A stretch of 64,000 nt of DNA from Dyadobacter sp. CY261. Its GTDB lineage: Bacteria > Bacteroidota > Bacteroidia > Cytophagales > Spirosomataceae. The notes beneath the pieces are model-generated. The model searched no databases, was not told where the DNA came from, and saw only the letters and a program-made list of their open reading frames with translations. Where the stretch lies: assembly GCF_021440085.1 (NCBI RefSeq), contig NZ_JAKCPW010000018.1:37836-101835 (forward strand). Direction: 5' to 3'. A program made the position numbers and the translations under genes. This document shows, piece by piece, positions 8,801-16,957 of the stretch; position 1 is the first letter of the stretch, and each line of letters starts with the position of its first letter.

Positions 8801-9019
8801 ATCCGCAATGCGCAGCTCGCCTACCAGCTGCCCTCCACGCTCGTGAGAAAGGTGGGGGTAAAAGGCATACGCGTCTCGCTATCAGGACAGAACCTCTATA
8901 CCTGGACGAAAGTGCTCTACCGCGATCCCGAAAACTTCCAGCGCCGTGCGCCGCAGGGACCTTACAACGTGTACCCGACTTCCCGGCTTTACAACCTGGG
9001 CCTCAACATCGAGTTCTGA
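5882..9019 (+). CDS. susC: SusC/RagA-family TonB-dependent outer-membrane transporter (first pair)
   Basis: 1045 aa. Order: signal peptide (1-30, ending LLAQ), carboxypeptidase-D-like regulatory domain (about 35-108, VTITGTVLSGTDN to VTLKAD), classical TonB box DVVVVGYGTQKK (116-127), plug (GRMPGVFVVQRSG, IIVDGAERQSFGDIDPNEIE) and a beta-barrel ending LYNLGLNIEF with terminal Phe. It imports oligosaccharides through the outer membrane using TonB energy. The SusD partner starts 12 bp downstream. The length and all hallmark motifs are normal. Confidence 0.97.
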   Translation: MKHFLCKKLPPYVRWAVLCVLLLPCRHLLAQSGGRVTITGTVLSGTDNTPLIGATIAEKGTTNGTTTDGNGQYKITIAPTSDLVISFIGYTAGEVKPGSRSVIDVTLKADMQQLQDVVVVGYGTQKKSTLTGSVASVKSEEILKAPTANATNSLTGRMPGVFVVQRSGKPGDNQADIFIRGRATTGDSSPLIIVDGAERQSFGDIDPNEIETVSVLKDASATALFGIKGGNGVILVTTKVGKEGKPRISYSGNVALQTYTSLPKTLNAFNAASLLNEANANVGKAAAFTDVELQKFKDHSDPYKYPDFNWFDYITRQFYPQTQHNLNVSGGTKVARYFVSAGYLFEDGFLKKFDNPYGYSTSPNYSRYNFRSNLDLTLSKDLTVSVKLGGRLEERYAPAGDPFYANAEIEYLLSRVNGIPAYAYQPFLPDGRFMENPNAGVNLTNPLGWISRRGYYIQQNNSIESTLALNYDLHRLLKGLSFRTQYAYDAYFIATRRQQGTFTSYYINKQTDQIVKGNSSFSDSDTPLGALVATYDGTIAYNLQSSLNYNNTFGKHTVTGLALFQRQARRVIGAQPAYASQGLVARVTYSFMDKYFAEFNGAYNGSENFASGKRYGFFPAVSAGWTVSKEDFMKNVSWLSYLKIRGSAGKIGFDKIGGNRFLYLDEYSRNSTVYTGGANLGLAVKPNTAAQFGLPTAINTYPVITHSRIGNPNITWETSTKRNIGFESSFFNDMFSLNFDIFNETRKNILLNRQSGLTTYGEAYPSLNYGEVNNHGYEIELRHLRRVGNIGYGITAQASFARNKVINLDEPLGRPTYQKSAGYQIGQYRGYVTDGFYQSQDDINSYLPNLLGKPIPGDLKFRDINKDGVISTDDITPIGYSNVPEYTYSVEPTFSFKGLSFSVMFQGVAHVSSDIQFDQRNLSSNQMYENMLGRWTPATAQTATWPALQPAVGGNFMSYATNDFLLTNARFLKIRNAQLAYQLPSTLVRKVGVKGIRVSLSGQNLYTWTKVLYRDPENFQRRAPQGPYNVYPTSRLYNLGLNIEF

Positions 9020-9031
9020 ACCAGCCATTTT

Positions 9032-10687
9032 ATGATGATGAAAAAATATCTCCTTTCCCTGTTTGTCGCCTCGCTGGCCATACTGTCGGGCTGTGACGAC
9101 AAGTTCCTGAACGTGGCCCCCGACGTGGCCCTTGACGAGGCGAAAGTCTTCGGTGACCCGGTGATGGCCGCCCAGTATGCCGACAATGCATACAGCTTCC
9201 TACCCGACGATTACCTGCGTTTCAACGAAGGCAACGGCGTGGCCCAGGCTTCCGACGAGGCAGTAGGCATCGATGTCACTAACCCGATGCTCTACACGCT
9301 TTCCAAAGGCCTCTACCACGACCATACCGCCTTCACTACATTGGCGATCAACGACATCGGCGGCCAGTACGACCGCCTGTATGCCGGTATCCGCATTGTC
9401 AATAAAATGCTTTCCAAAATCGACGAGGTAAAATGGACCGCCGACCAGAACCCGCAGCGCATCAAAGGAGAAATGTATTACCTGCGCGCATTCATGTATT
9501 TCGAACTCATCAAACGCTTCGGCGGCGTGGTGCTCATCGATAAGGCTTATTCCGCTACGGACGACATTGACCTGCCCCGCAATAGCTACGACGAGTGCGT
9601 CAATTTCATCCAGGCCGACATTGCCCAGGCCGTGTCCCTCCTGCCCATCGAGCACGACGAGGCCAACTACGGCCGCCCGACGATCGGTGCCGCGCGGGCG
9701 CTGAAAAGCCGGTTGCTGCTTTACGCGGCCAGCCCCTTGCACAACACTTCCAATGAGCCGGCCAAATGGCAGGCGGCTGCCGATGCGGCCAAAGAGGTGA
9801 TGGATATGAACAGATACAAGCTGCATCCGCGCTATGAGGAATTGCTTTCGCCAGCGGGAAATGGCACTACGGAGGAGTATATTCTCATCAAGATCAAAAA
9901 ACCGCGGACCTGGGACTGGGCCATCCTGTCGGTGGTGTCGCCAGGCTCGGGCGGCCGCATTGGCACCTACAATCCGACCCAGAACCATGTGGATTTGTAT
10001 GAAATGAAGAATGGGCTGCCGATTACAGATCCAAAGTCGGGCTACGACCCGGCGAAACCTTATGCCAACCGCGACCCACGCTTTTACGCCAACATTCTCT
10101 ACAACGACGCGCCCTGGCAAGAACGGAAAATACAGATGTGGGATGGCGGTGCGGATTACAGTTCCAGCAGCTCTTCCTATACCGCCACCCGGTACTATGC
10201 ACGTAAAATGTGGCCCGAGGTGTATAAAACGCCCGGCACGCAAACGGCCTTCCTGAACTTTATCTTCTTCCGCTATGGCGAGATTTTACTCAACTACGCG
10301 GAAGCCAGAAACGAGGCTTCCGGCCCGGACGCGAGCGTGTACAGCGCCATTAACCAACTCCGGAAGCGTGCAGGCATGCCCGATTTACCCCCTGGTTTGA
10401 GTAAAGACCAGATGCGCGCCCGGATCTACAACGAACGGGCCGTGGAACTGGCTTTCGAGGATAACCGCTGGTACGACATCATGCGCTGGAAAAAAGGGAA
10501 GGAACTCGTGGCGCAGAAGATGTACGGAATGAATGTGGCGAAGAACGCGGACGGTACATTTACCTACACCAAAGTAGAGCTGGCATCGTCCTTCCAGCGG
10601 GTGTATGAAGACCATATGCACCTCTACCCGATCCCGCGCAACGAAGTCCAGAAAAGCAATAAGCTGGTGCAGAACCCCGGCTGGTAA
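9032..10687 (+). CDS. susD: SusD/RagB-family surface glycan-binding lipoprotein (first pair)
   Basis: 551 aa. Lipoprotein signal with lipobox AILSGC (Cys21), followed by acidic CDDKF, which fits surface export in Bacteroidota. The N-terminal SusD-like part (KFLNVAPDVALDEAKVF) and TPR-like helices (YYLRAFMYFELIKRFGGV), then the C-terminal RagB part (YGEILLNYAEARNEA, LRKRAGMPDLP, ERAVELAFEDNRWYDIMRW, LYPIPRNEVQKS) are all present. It caps the SusC barrel and binds the incoming oligosaccharide. Start at the first of three consecutive ATGs; any of the three would keep the signal peptide. Confidence 0.97.
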   Translation: MMMKKYLLSLFVASLAILSGCDDKFLNVAPDVALDEAKVFGDPVMAAQYADNAYSFLPDDYLRFNEGNGVAQASDEAVGIDVTNPMLYTLSKGLYHDHTAFTTLAINDIGGQYDRLYAGIRIVNKMLSKIDEVKWTADQNPQRIKGEMYYLRAFMYFELIKRFGGVVLIDKAYSATDDIDLPRNSYDECVNFIQADIAQAVSLLPIEHDEANYGRPTIGAARALKSRLLLYAASPLHNTSNEPAKWQAAADAAKEVMDMNRYKLHPRYEELLSPAGNGTTEEYILIKIKKPRTWDWAILSVVSPGSGGRIGTYNPTQNHVDLYEMKNGLPITDPKSGYDPAKPYANRDPRFYANILYNDAPWQERKIQMWDGGADYSSSSSSYTATRYYARKMWPEVYKTPGTQTAFLNFIFFRYGEILLNYAEARNEASGPDASVYSAINQLRKRAGMPDLPPGLSKDQMRARIYNERAVELAFEDNRWYDIMRWKKGKELVAQKMYGMNVAKNADGTFTYTKVELASSFQRVYEDHMHLYPIPRNEVQKSNKLVQNPGW

Positions 10688-10711
10688 GTCCATCTAAACC
10701 TTACGATATCT

Positions 10712-13700
10712 ATGAAAATAATCAATACGATCCGCGGGCTGATGGTGATGCTCGCGGTGCTGGTGGGCCGGGTAATGGCCCAGGATGCCGTACCGGTGGC
10801 CGTTTCGGGTATGGTGGAAGATGCCGGCCATCTGCCCGTGGCAGGCGTAAATGTGAGTGTGCAGGAAGGAAAAGTGCAAACCATCTCGGACGAAAAGGGC
10901 GCGTTTTCTATTAAGGTTGTGAAGGGGGAAGTGCTGGTTTTTGAAAAAACCGGCTACCTCACTTTTTACCAAAACGTGACCGAAACCAGGCACGCCCTGA
11001 AAATCCAGCTACCCAAGGCACTGCCTTATGCCGGTATGGACGACGATGTATACATTCCTTTCGGGGTGCGCAAAAACCGGGAGATCAACGGGTCTGTATC
11101 GACGCTGAATGCCAATACACTGCCGCAGATCCCGGCCAGCTCGCTCACCAATCTCTTTGCTGGCCAGCTACCGGGACTGAATGTATGGCAAACCGGCACC
11201 CTGCCCGGCCGAGACGAAACCACGATCGTGATCCGCAACCGCACCTCGTTCGCAGGCGCAAACGTGCCCCTCGTGCTCGTGGACGGAGTTGCGCGCGACT
11301 TTTCGGATATGGACCTGATCGAGATCGAATCTATTACCGCATTGAAAGACGCAGCCTCATTAGCCTGGTACGGCAACCGCGCCGCTAATGGCGTGCTGCT
11401 CATTACCACCCGCCGCGGCAGTGCGGACAAAACGCGGTTTACCTACGATATGCAAATGGGCGCCCAGCAACCCACGGTGCTCATGAAGCCGCTGGATTCG
11501 TACAATTTCGCGAGCCTGTACAACCAGGCCCTGAAAAACGACGGCTTCGGCCCGCTCTACACCCAGGAACAGCTCGACGGCTACCGCAGCGGCACGGATG
11601 CGTACAAGTATCCCAATAACAACTTCGTGAATGAGTTCCTGAAATCCAGCGCATTCGTGCAGCGGCACGTGCTCACGGCCTCAGGCGGCTCCAAAGCGGT
11701 GCGGTACTTTACTAATCTCAGCTTTTTCGATCAGCGCGGCCTGTACGACCATGCTGATTCTCCTTTGTTCAATTCCAATGTGGGCTACCGCCGCTACAAC
11801 CTCCGCACCAACCTCGACATTCAGGTAACGCCATTGCTCAGCGTGCAGCTGGACATGGGCGGGCGCATTGAGGACAGGCGCGAACCAGGCGGCACCAGCG
11901 CTACTTTTCTAAGCACCATCTTCAACACCCCGGCCAACGCATTCCCCCTGCTGAACGAGAACGGCTCCTATGGCGGCAGCAACCTGTTCCGCGCCAACCC
12001 GCTCGCGCAGTTACGGGCACAGGGCAACCGGAGCGAGGTCACCCGCGTGCTGCTGGGCACATTGAATGCGACCCACAAACTGGATTTCTGGTTGCCGGGA
12101 CTCAGTGCCAATGTGTTTTATACCTTTGATATTTCGGGCCGTTATGTAAGCGGCCGCAGCCAGGAGTATGAGGTATACGAAAGATCGGCCAACGGGGCGC
12201 TTAGCCGCTTTGGCACATCTACGCCGCTGGGCTATCTTGCCGCCACATTCACCGACAACATCCGCACCAACGAGCTCTGGACCGGCTTCGACTACGACCG
12301 TGCATTCGGCAGGCACCAGCTCAAAGCGACCGTTCGCTACCAGCAGGCTGTGACTTTCAACCCTACCCGTCTGCAAGACAAGCGTCAGGGTTTCTCGGGC
12401 CGCGTTTCGTACGGTTTCAACAACCGCTACTATGCCGACGTGGTGGCTAGCTACACCGGCTCGGATAACTATATGCCGGGCAAGCAGTTCGGCTTTTTCC
12501 CGGCAGTGGCCGCTGGCTGGGTAATTTCCGAGGAATCGTTTTTAAGCCATATAAAACCCATTAATTACCTCAAATTGCGCGCCTCGTATGGCAAAGCGGG
12601 TAACAATGCAACGGGTGAGGCAGGCAAGTTTCCGTATGCCTACCTGTTCAGTCCGGCGAATGGCAGCTATGCATTCGGAACCAGTTTTGCGGCTCAGGCC
12701 GGGGCTTCTGAGAATACATTGCCCAATCCCGATATTACCTGGGAATCGGCATATAAGACAGATATCGGTTTGGATGCGCGGCTGTTTAAAAACACCATTA
12801 CCGTCTATGCCAATTACTTTAATGAGTTAAGGAAAAACATCCTGACTGCGCCCATTAACCCGTCGATCCTCGGCTTGGCAACCTACCGCGTTAATGATGG
12901 CGAAACACGTTTACGAGGTTTTGAAGGCTCCATTGATTTTACCAAAACACTCGGAGAGGTCACCTTATCATTGGGAGGCAATTACACTTTGGCCAAAAAC
13001 AAGATCCTGCGCATTAACGAATCGGCCGGCTTGCTGGACTACCAGAAACAGGCGGGCCACAACATTGCGGGTGTGACCGATTACGGCAAACTGATGCTCA
13101 TTTCTGAGGGCATTTTCCAGACGCAGGCCGAGATCGACCAAAGCCCCGCGCAGCGTTTCGCGGGCAAGCTCCAACCCGGCGACATCAAATACAAGGACGT
13201 GAATGGCGACAATGTGATCGACAATTACGACCGCGTGATGACCGATTTCAACGACACGCCCAATGCGTACTACGGTTTCCATATCGGCGCGCGTTACCGT
13301 GCATTCGACTTTTCACTGGTGGGGCAGGGCGTGACCGGGCGTACGATTCAGATCCGGTCGCTTGTGACGGCAGGGTCGAATAATACGGGGTATATCAACC
13401 AGTTCAGCCCGCAGGCGTGGACGCAGGACGACCCTACGGCTCCCTACCCGAGGCTTGGTATTTCCGACCGGGGCAACAATACGGCGGACTCGGATTTCTG
13501 GCTGCGGTCGGGCGATTACCTGCGGATCAAGTCGGTGGAGCTGGGGTATACTGTCCCGCAAAGCATTTCCGACAAGCTGCGTATCAGGAGTTTAAGGGTG
13601 TACGCCAATGGGTTCAATCTTTTGAATTTTAATAAAACCCACATGGATATCGACCCTGAAATGCCTTTCGCAGGCTATAACTCCTACCCGTACCTCCGCA

Positions 13701-13732
13701 CGATCACGGCGGGCATCAACCTTAAATTCTGA
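10712..13732 (+). CDS. susC: SusC/RagA-family TonB-dependent transporter (second pair)
   Basis: 1006 aa. Signal peptide (1-23, ending VMAQ), a regulatory beta-sandwich (about 27-100), plug (FAGQLPGLNVWQTGTLPGRDE, LVLVDGVARDFSDMDLIEIESI) and a barrel ending TITAGINLKF. The usual VVVVGYG TonB-box signature is replaced by DDVYIPFGVRK (111-121), an atypical coupling segment. It forms a second SusC/SusD complex in the same operon (24 bp after the first SusD, 21 bp before the next). Its substrate may differ in size or linkage from that of the first pair. Confidence 0.95.
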   Translation: MKIINTIRGLMVMLAVLVGRVMAQDAVPVAVSGMVEDAGHLPVAGVNVSVQEGKVQTISDEKGAFSIKVVKGEVLVFEKTGYLTFYQNVTETRHALKIQLPKALPYAGMDDDVYIPFGVRKNREINGSVSTLNANTLPQIPASSLTNLFAGQLPGLNVWQTGTLPGRDETTIVIRNRTSFAGANVPLVLVDGVARDFSDMDLIEIESITALKDAASLAWYGNRAANGVLLITTRRGSADKTRFTYDMQMGAQQPTVLMKPLDSYNFASLYNQALKNDGFGPLYTQEQLDGYRSGTDAYKYPNNNFVNEFLKSSAFVQRHVLTASGGSKAVRYFTNLSFFDQRGLYDHADSPLFNSNVGYRRYNLRTNLDIQVTPLLSVQLDMGGRIEDRREPGGTSATFLSTIFNTPANAFPLLNENGSYGGSNLFRANPLAQLRAQGNRSEVTRVLLGTLNATHKLDFWLPGLSANVFYTFDISGRYVSGRSQEYEVYERSANGALSRFGTSTPLGYLAATFTDNIRTNELWTGFDYDRAFGRHQLKATVRYQQAVTFNPTRLQDKRQGFSGRVSYGFNNRYYADVVASYTGSDNYMPGKQFGFFPAVAAGWVISEESFLSHIKPINYLKLRASYGKAGNNATGEAGKFPYAYLFSPANGSYAFGTSFAAQAGASENTLPNPDITWESAYKTDIGLDARLFKNTITVYANYFNELRKNILTAPINPSILGLATYRVNDGETRLRGFEGSIDFTKTLGEVTLSLGGNYTLAKNKILRINESAGLLDYQKQAGHNIAGVTDYGKLMLISEGIFQTQAEIDQSPAQRFAGKLQPGDIKYKDVNGDNVIDNYDRVMTDFNDTPNAYYGFHIGARYRAFDFSLVGQGVTGRTIQIRSLVTAGSNNTGYINQFSPQAWTQDDPTAPYPRLGISDRGNNTADSDFWLRSGDYLRIKSVELGYTVPQSISDKLRIRSLRVYANGFNLLNFNKTHMDIDPEMPFAGYNSYPYLRTITAGINLKF

Positions 13733-13753
13733 CCATTCATTTTTTCGATAACC

Positions 13754-15376
13754 ATGAAAAGGTACCAAACCATTATCCCCTTGATCCTCGCCGTGCTCGT
13801 GAGCGCATGCAAGGAATCGCGGTTCCTGGAATTTCCCTACTACGACGGCCCGGTGACCGAAGACCAGTTCTGGAACCTCAATGCATCGGCCCGTGGCCAG
13901 CTCAACCGCGGCTACAATTTCCTACAGGAAGGCTATAACCGGTACAGCGGGGCCATGCTTGCCGCCGGTTCCGACGAGGCCGTGAACTCGAACCTTAATT
14001 CGGACATCAACATTTTCAATAACGGAACGTGGAGCTCGCTGCGGACGCTGGACGATAGCTATGCGACCAATTACAATGGCCTGCGGCAGGTGAACCTCTT
14101 CCTCGAAAACGCTTACCGCGCCAACATCATCCCGCTCACCGACGTCCCCAGGCTCCGTGCCGAGGCCTTTTTCCTCCGCGCGTTCTTCCATTTCGAGCTT
14201 TGGAAACGCTACGGCGGCGTGATCATCGCCGATCATGTTTTTAACCAATCCGACAACCTCGACCTGCCCCGCAACACGCCGGAAGAAACCCTGGCGCAAA
14301 TCCTGAAAGACTGCGACTCGGCCGCCGTAAACCTACCCCTCTCGCCCGTCCAATACGGTGCCGGCGACAAGGGCCGCGCCACCAAAGCCGCCGCAATCGC
14401 ATTAAAGTCGAGGGCGTTGCTTTATGCCGCCAGCCCGCTCAACAATGCGAACGGCGACATTACCCTGTGGCAAAAAGCCGCCGCCACTGCTAAGGAGCTG
14501 ATCGACACCAAAGCCCATAGTCTGCTCGCGAATTATGCCGACGTTTTCAATTTCTCGACGGCTGCCTACAATGCGGAAGTGATCTTCGCCACCGCCGCCA
14601 ACCTGCGCAACGATATCGAAACCAACAATGCCCCCATCAGTTACAATGGCGCGTTGGGCCTCACCAACCCCACGCAGGAGCTGGTGGATGCCTATGAAAT
14701 GAAGAACGGCGTTCCTATTGACGATCCGCAGTCGGGCTACGACCCGGCCAATCCCTACAAGGACCGCGATCCGCGTTTTGCCTTATCGGTGATTTACAAT
14801 GGTTCGAATTTCAAAGGCACGGAAGTGAACACGATGGCGGGCGGCAAGGATGGCCTGGGCGTGAGTGTGAATGCGACTAAAACCGGCTACTACATGCGCA
14901 AATTTCTCAGCGAAGCCGCGAGCTGGAACCAGACCACCAACGCGACCGTGCGCCGCCCGTGGGTAGTTTTCAGGTATGCCGAAATCCTGCTCAACTACGC
15001 CGAAGCCCAGAACGAAGCCGCTGGTCCGGATGCGAGCGTGCATGATGCTGTCAACCAGATACGCAAGCGCGCAGGCATGCCCGATCTGCCGCAAGGATTG
15101 TCGAAAGAACAGATGCGCGCCCGCATCCGCAATGAGCGGCGGGTGGAGCTGGCTTTCGAAGAACACCGTTTTTTTGATGTACGAAGATGGAAAACGGGGG
15201 AAAAAGACTTCGCCGCACCGGTATCGGGGATGCGGATATCTACGAATGGCACCAACGCGGTCTACGAGCGCTTCATAGTAGCCCTGCGGGTGTTCAACGA
15301 ACGGATGTACCGCTACCCGATCCCGCAAGGCGAGATCAATAATACGACCAAACTCATGCAGAATCCGGGATATTGA
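13754..15376 (+). CDS. susD: SusD/RagB-family surface lipoprotein (second pair)
   Basis: 540 aa. Lipobox LVSAC (Cys19) followed by CKESR. The SusD core is present: RAEAFFLRAFFHFELWKRYGG, ALKSRALLYAASPL, the conserved RYAEILLNYAEAQNEAAGP, IRKRAGMPDLPQGLSKEQ, ERRVELAFEEHRFFDVRRW and the ending YRYPIPQGEINNTTKLMQN. It is clearly related to the first SusD, so the pairs may derive from a duplication, although the two SusC proteins differ in the TonB box. Followed after 38 bp by the clan GH-A enzyme. Confidence 0.97.
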   Translation: MKRYQTIIPLILAVLVSACKESRFLEFPYYDGPVTEDQFWNLNASARGQLNRGYNFLQEGYNRYSGAMLAAGSDEAVNSNLNSDINIFNNGTWSSLRTLDDSYATNYNGLRQVNLFLENAYRANIIPLTDVPRLRAEAFFLRAFFHFELWKRYGGVIIADHVFNQSDNLDLPRNTPEETLAQILKDCDSAAVNLPLSPVQYGAGDKGRATKAAAIALKSRALLYAASPLNNANGDITLWQKAAATAKELIDTKAHSLLANYADVFNFSTAAYNAEVIFATAANLRNDIETNNAPISYNGALGLTNPTQELVDAYEMKNGVPIDDPQSGYDPANPYKDRDPRFALSVIYNGSNFKGTEVNTMAGGKDGLGVSVNATKTGYYMRKFLSEAASWNQTTNATVRRPWVVFRYAEILLNYAEAQNEAAGPDASVHDAVNQIRKRAGMPDLPQGLSKEQMRARIRNERRVELAFEEHRFFDVRRWKTGEKDFAAPVSGMRISTNGTNAVYERFIVALRVFNERMYRYPIPQGEINNTTKLMQNPGY

Positions 15377-15414
15377 CCGTGGTAAATGCTTTTTGAAATA
15401 TCTGCATTTGACAA

Positions 15415-16938
15415 ATGAAAAACAGTGCACGCATGGGCAAGCAAATAAAGATGATCGTGTTCTGGATCGCGGGCATGGCCGGGGCGGTGGCTTACAGCAG
15501 CTTCACCGCGCCACCGGTGTTGCCCGAAACCAGGCTGGAAGTTTACAACGACTCGGTGATGACCAGCGATTTCCGGGGCGTCAATGCGGTGTACCACGGC
15601 TTTACATTCATGGACGATCCCGGCGTAAAACCGATGACCGACGCCGACCGGAAAGCCGAATTCGCCCGCGTGAAAGCGATGGACCTGAAAATCGCCCGTA
15701 CCTGGTACCGCCCCGATTGGGCCTGCGGCGACAATTTGTACAACGATTTCAACTGGCAAACCCCGCGCATGCAGGCATTTTACGCCTGGCTCGACCAGAT
15801 GAAGGCCCTGCATGTGGATGTGGCCTTACAGGCAGGCTGGTGGTTTACCCGGGACACCTACCACAACACCCGCGTTCCCGCCGAACAGGCCACGCCCGAT
15901 CCGGAAAAAGACCCGGCGCGGTTTGCAGAATGGGTGAATGCATCCCTTCACCAGCTCATTGAGGTGAAGGGATATACCAACATCAAGTACCTCGTGCTGT
16001 TCACCGAACCGCTCAACTACCGCTCGGGTAATCAGCCGGAAGGCGTGAGTTCGCCGGATTACTACAATCAGGTTTGCACCGCCATTCATCAACGGCTCCG
16101 GCAATCGGGGCTGCGGGAGGCGGTGAAGTTGGTCGGACCCAACAGCGGGAGTACCGACACGGCAGCATTTGTGGGATGGAGCGCGGGGAAAATGAATAGG
16201 GTGATCGACATTTACAGCTGGCATAGCTACAACGGCAGACAGTCGGGTACTAATCCGCCGCTGGAATACGAAGGCTGGAAGCAGATTGCATTGGCCGGAA
16301 AGGTGAAGATTGCGCACACCGGAAAGCCTTTTTGGATCGACGAGTATGGCGCGAGCAAGCCAACAGAGGAAGTGCGTTTCCGGCCGGATTATGGCAACTA
16401 CCTCGCGCAATGCGTGGCCGCATTCACCTACGCAGGCGCGCAAACTTCGCTGCTATGGATACTTTTTGATCAGAAATATCCGTCCTCCAAAGTGACCAAC
16501 AAAGACAGTTTTTACAACGGCGTGCACCGCTGGGGGCTCGTGCGGTCACCGCAGGATGACGTGCCGCATGCTGGTACGCCCTACCCTGCCTGGTATGCAT
16601 TCAGTATGATGAGCAAATACCTGGGCGGGCGCGACGGTACGGCTGCATTCAAAACGCTTTCAGCGGATAGCCTTTATGTGATGGCGACGGGGCCGTCCGG
16701 TAAGGAAACTTCCGTGATGGTCGTGAATGCCTCGCATGCCGCGCGGAAGTTTACCGTGGGTTTTTCGAAACCCGTGCACGCCGGCATGAGCCGTTGCCTG
16801 TACGATCCCGCGCATATTACCGAGGTAGGCGAGCGTGCCATTTTGCCATTTGACAAATATTTTAATACAATCAAAAACAGCCTGGAAGACGAGCTGCCAC
16901 CAAGGGGCGTCGCCATTTACACCACCATCAAACCGTAG
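15415..16938 (+). CDS. Clan GH-A-type glycoside hydrolase (TIM barrel)
   Basis: 507 aa. An N-terminal hydrophobic segment (about 11-30) serves as signal or anchor. The TIM-barrel part runs from about residue 50. Glu198 in LFTEPLN fits the acid/base at the end of strand 4 (normally NEP) and Glu310 in FWIDEYGAS fits the strand 7 nucleophile, which is the retaining clan GH-A layout (GH5/GH39/GH53-like). A C-terminal beta domain (about 420-507) follows, as in GH39-type enzymes. It would cleave glycans in the periplasm or at the surface. The GH family and linkage cannot be set by eye. ATG at 15415 was chosen; ATG at 15433 is possible. Confidence 0.72.
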   Translation: MKNSARMGKQIKMIVFWIAGMAGAVAYSSFTAPPVLPETRLEVYNDSVMTSDFRGVNAVYHGFTFMDDPGVKPMTDADRKAEFARVKAMDLKIARTWYRPDWACGDNLYNDFNWQTPRMQAFYAWLDQMKALHVDVALQAGWWFTRDTYHNTRVPAEQATPDPEKDPARFAEWVNASLHQLIEVKGYTNIKYLVLFTEPLNYRSGNQPEGVSSPDYYNQVCTAIHQRLRQSGLREAVKLVGPNSGSTDTAAFVGWSAGKMNRVIDIYSWHSYNGRQSGTNPPLEYEGWKQIALAGKVKIAHTGKPFWIDEYGASKPTEEVRFRPDYGNYLAQCVAAFTYAGAQTSLLWILFDQKYPSSKVTNKDSFYNGVHRWGLVRSPQDDVPHAGTPYPAWYAFSMMSKYLGGRDGTAAFKTLSADSLYVMATGPSGKETSVMVVNASHAARKFTVGFSKPVHAGMSRCLYDPAHITEVGERAILPFDKYFNTIKNSLEDELPPRGVAIYTTIKP

Positions 16939-16957
16939 CTGACCTGATCCTTTTACC

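Noticed and set aside
9200..10243. 347-codon minus-strand open frame across the first SusD gene
   Set aside because: Shadow frame in GC-rich coding DNA; composition-biased translation without any family motif.
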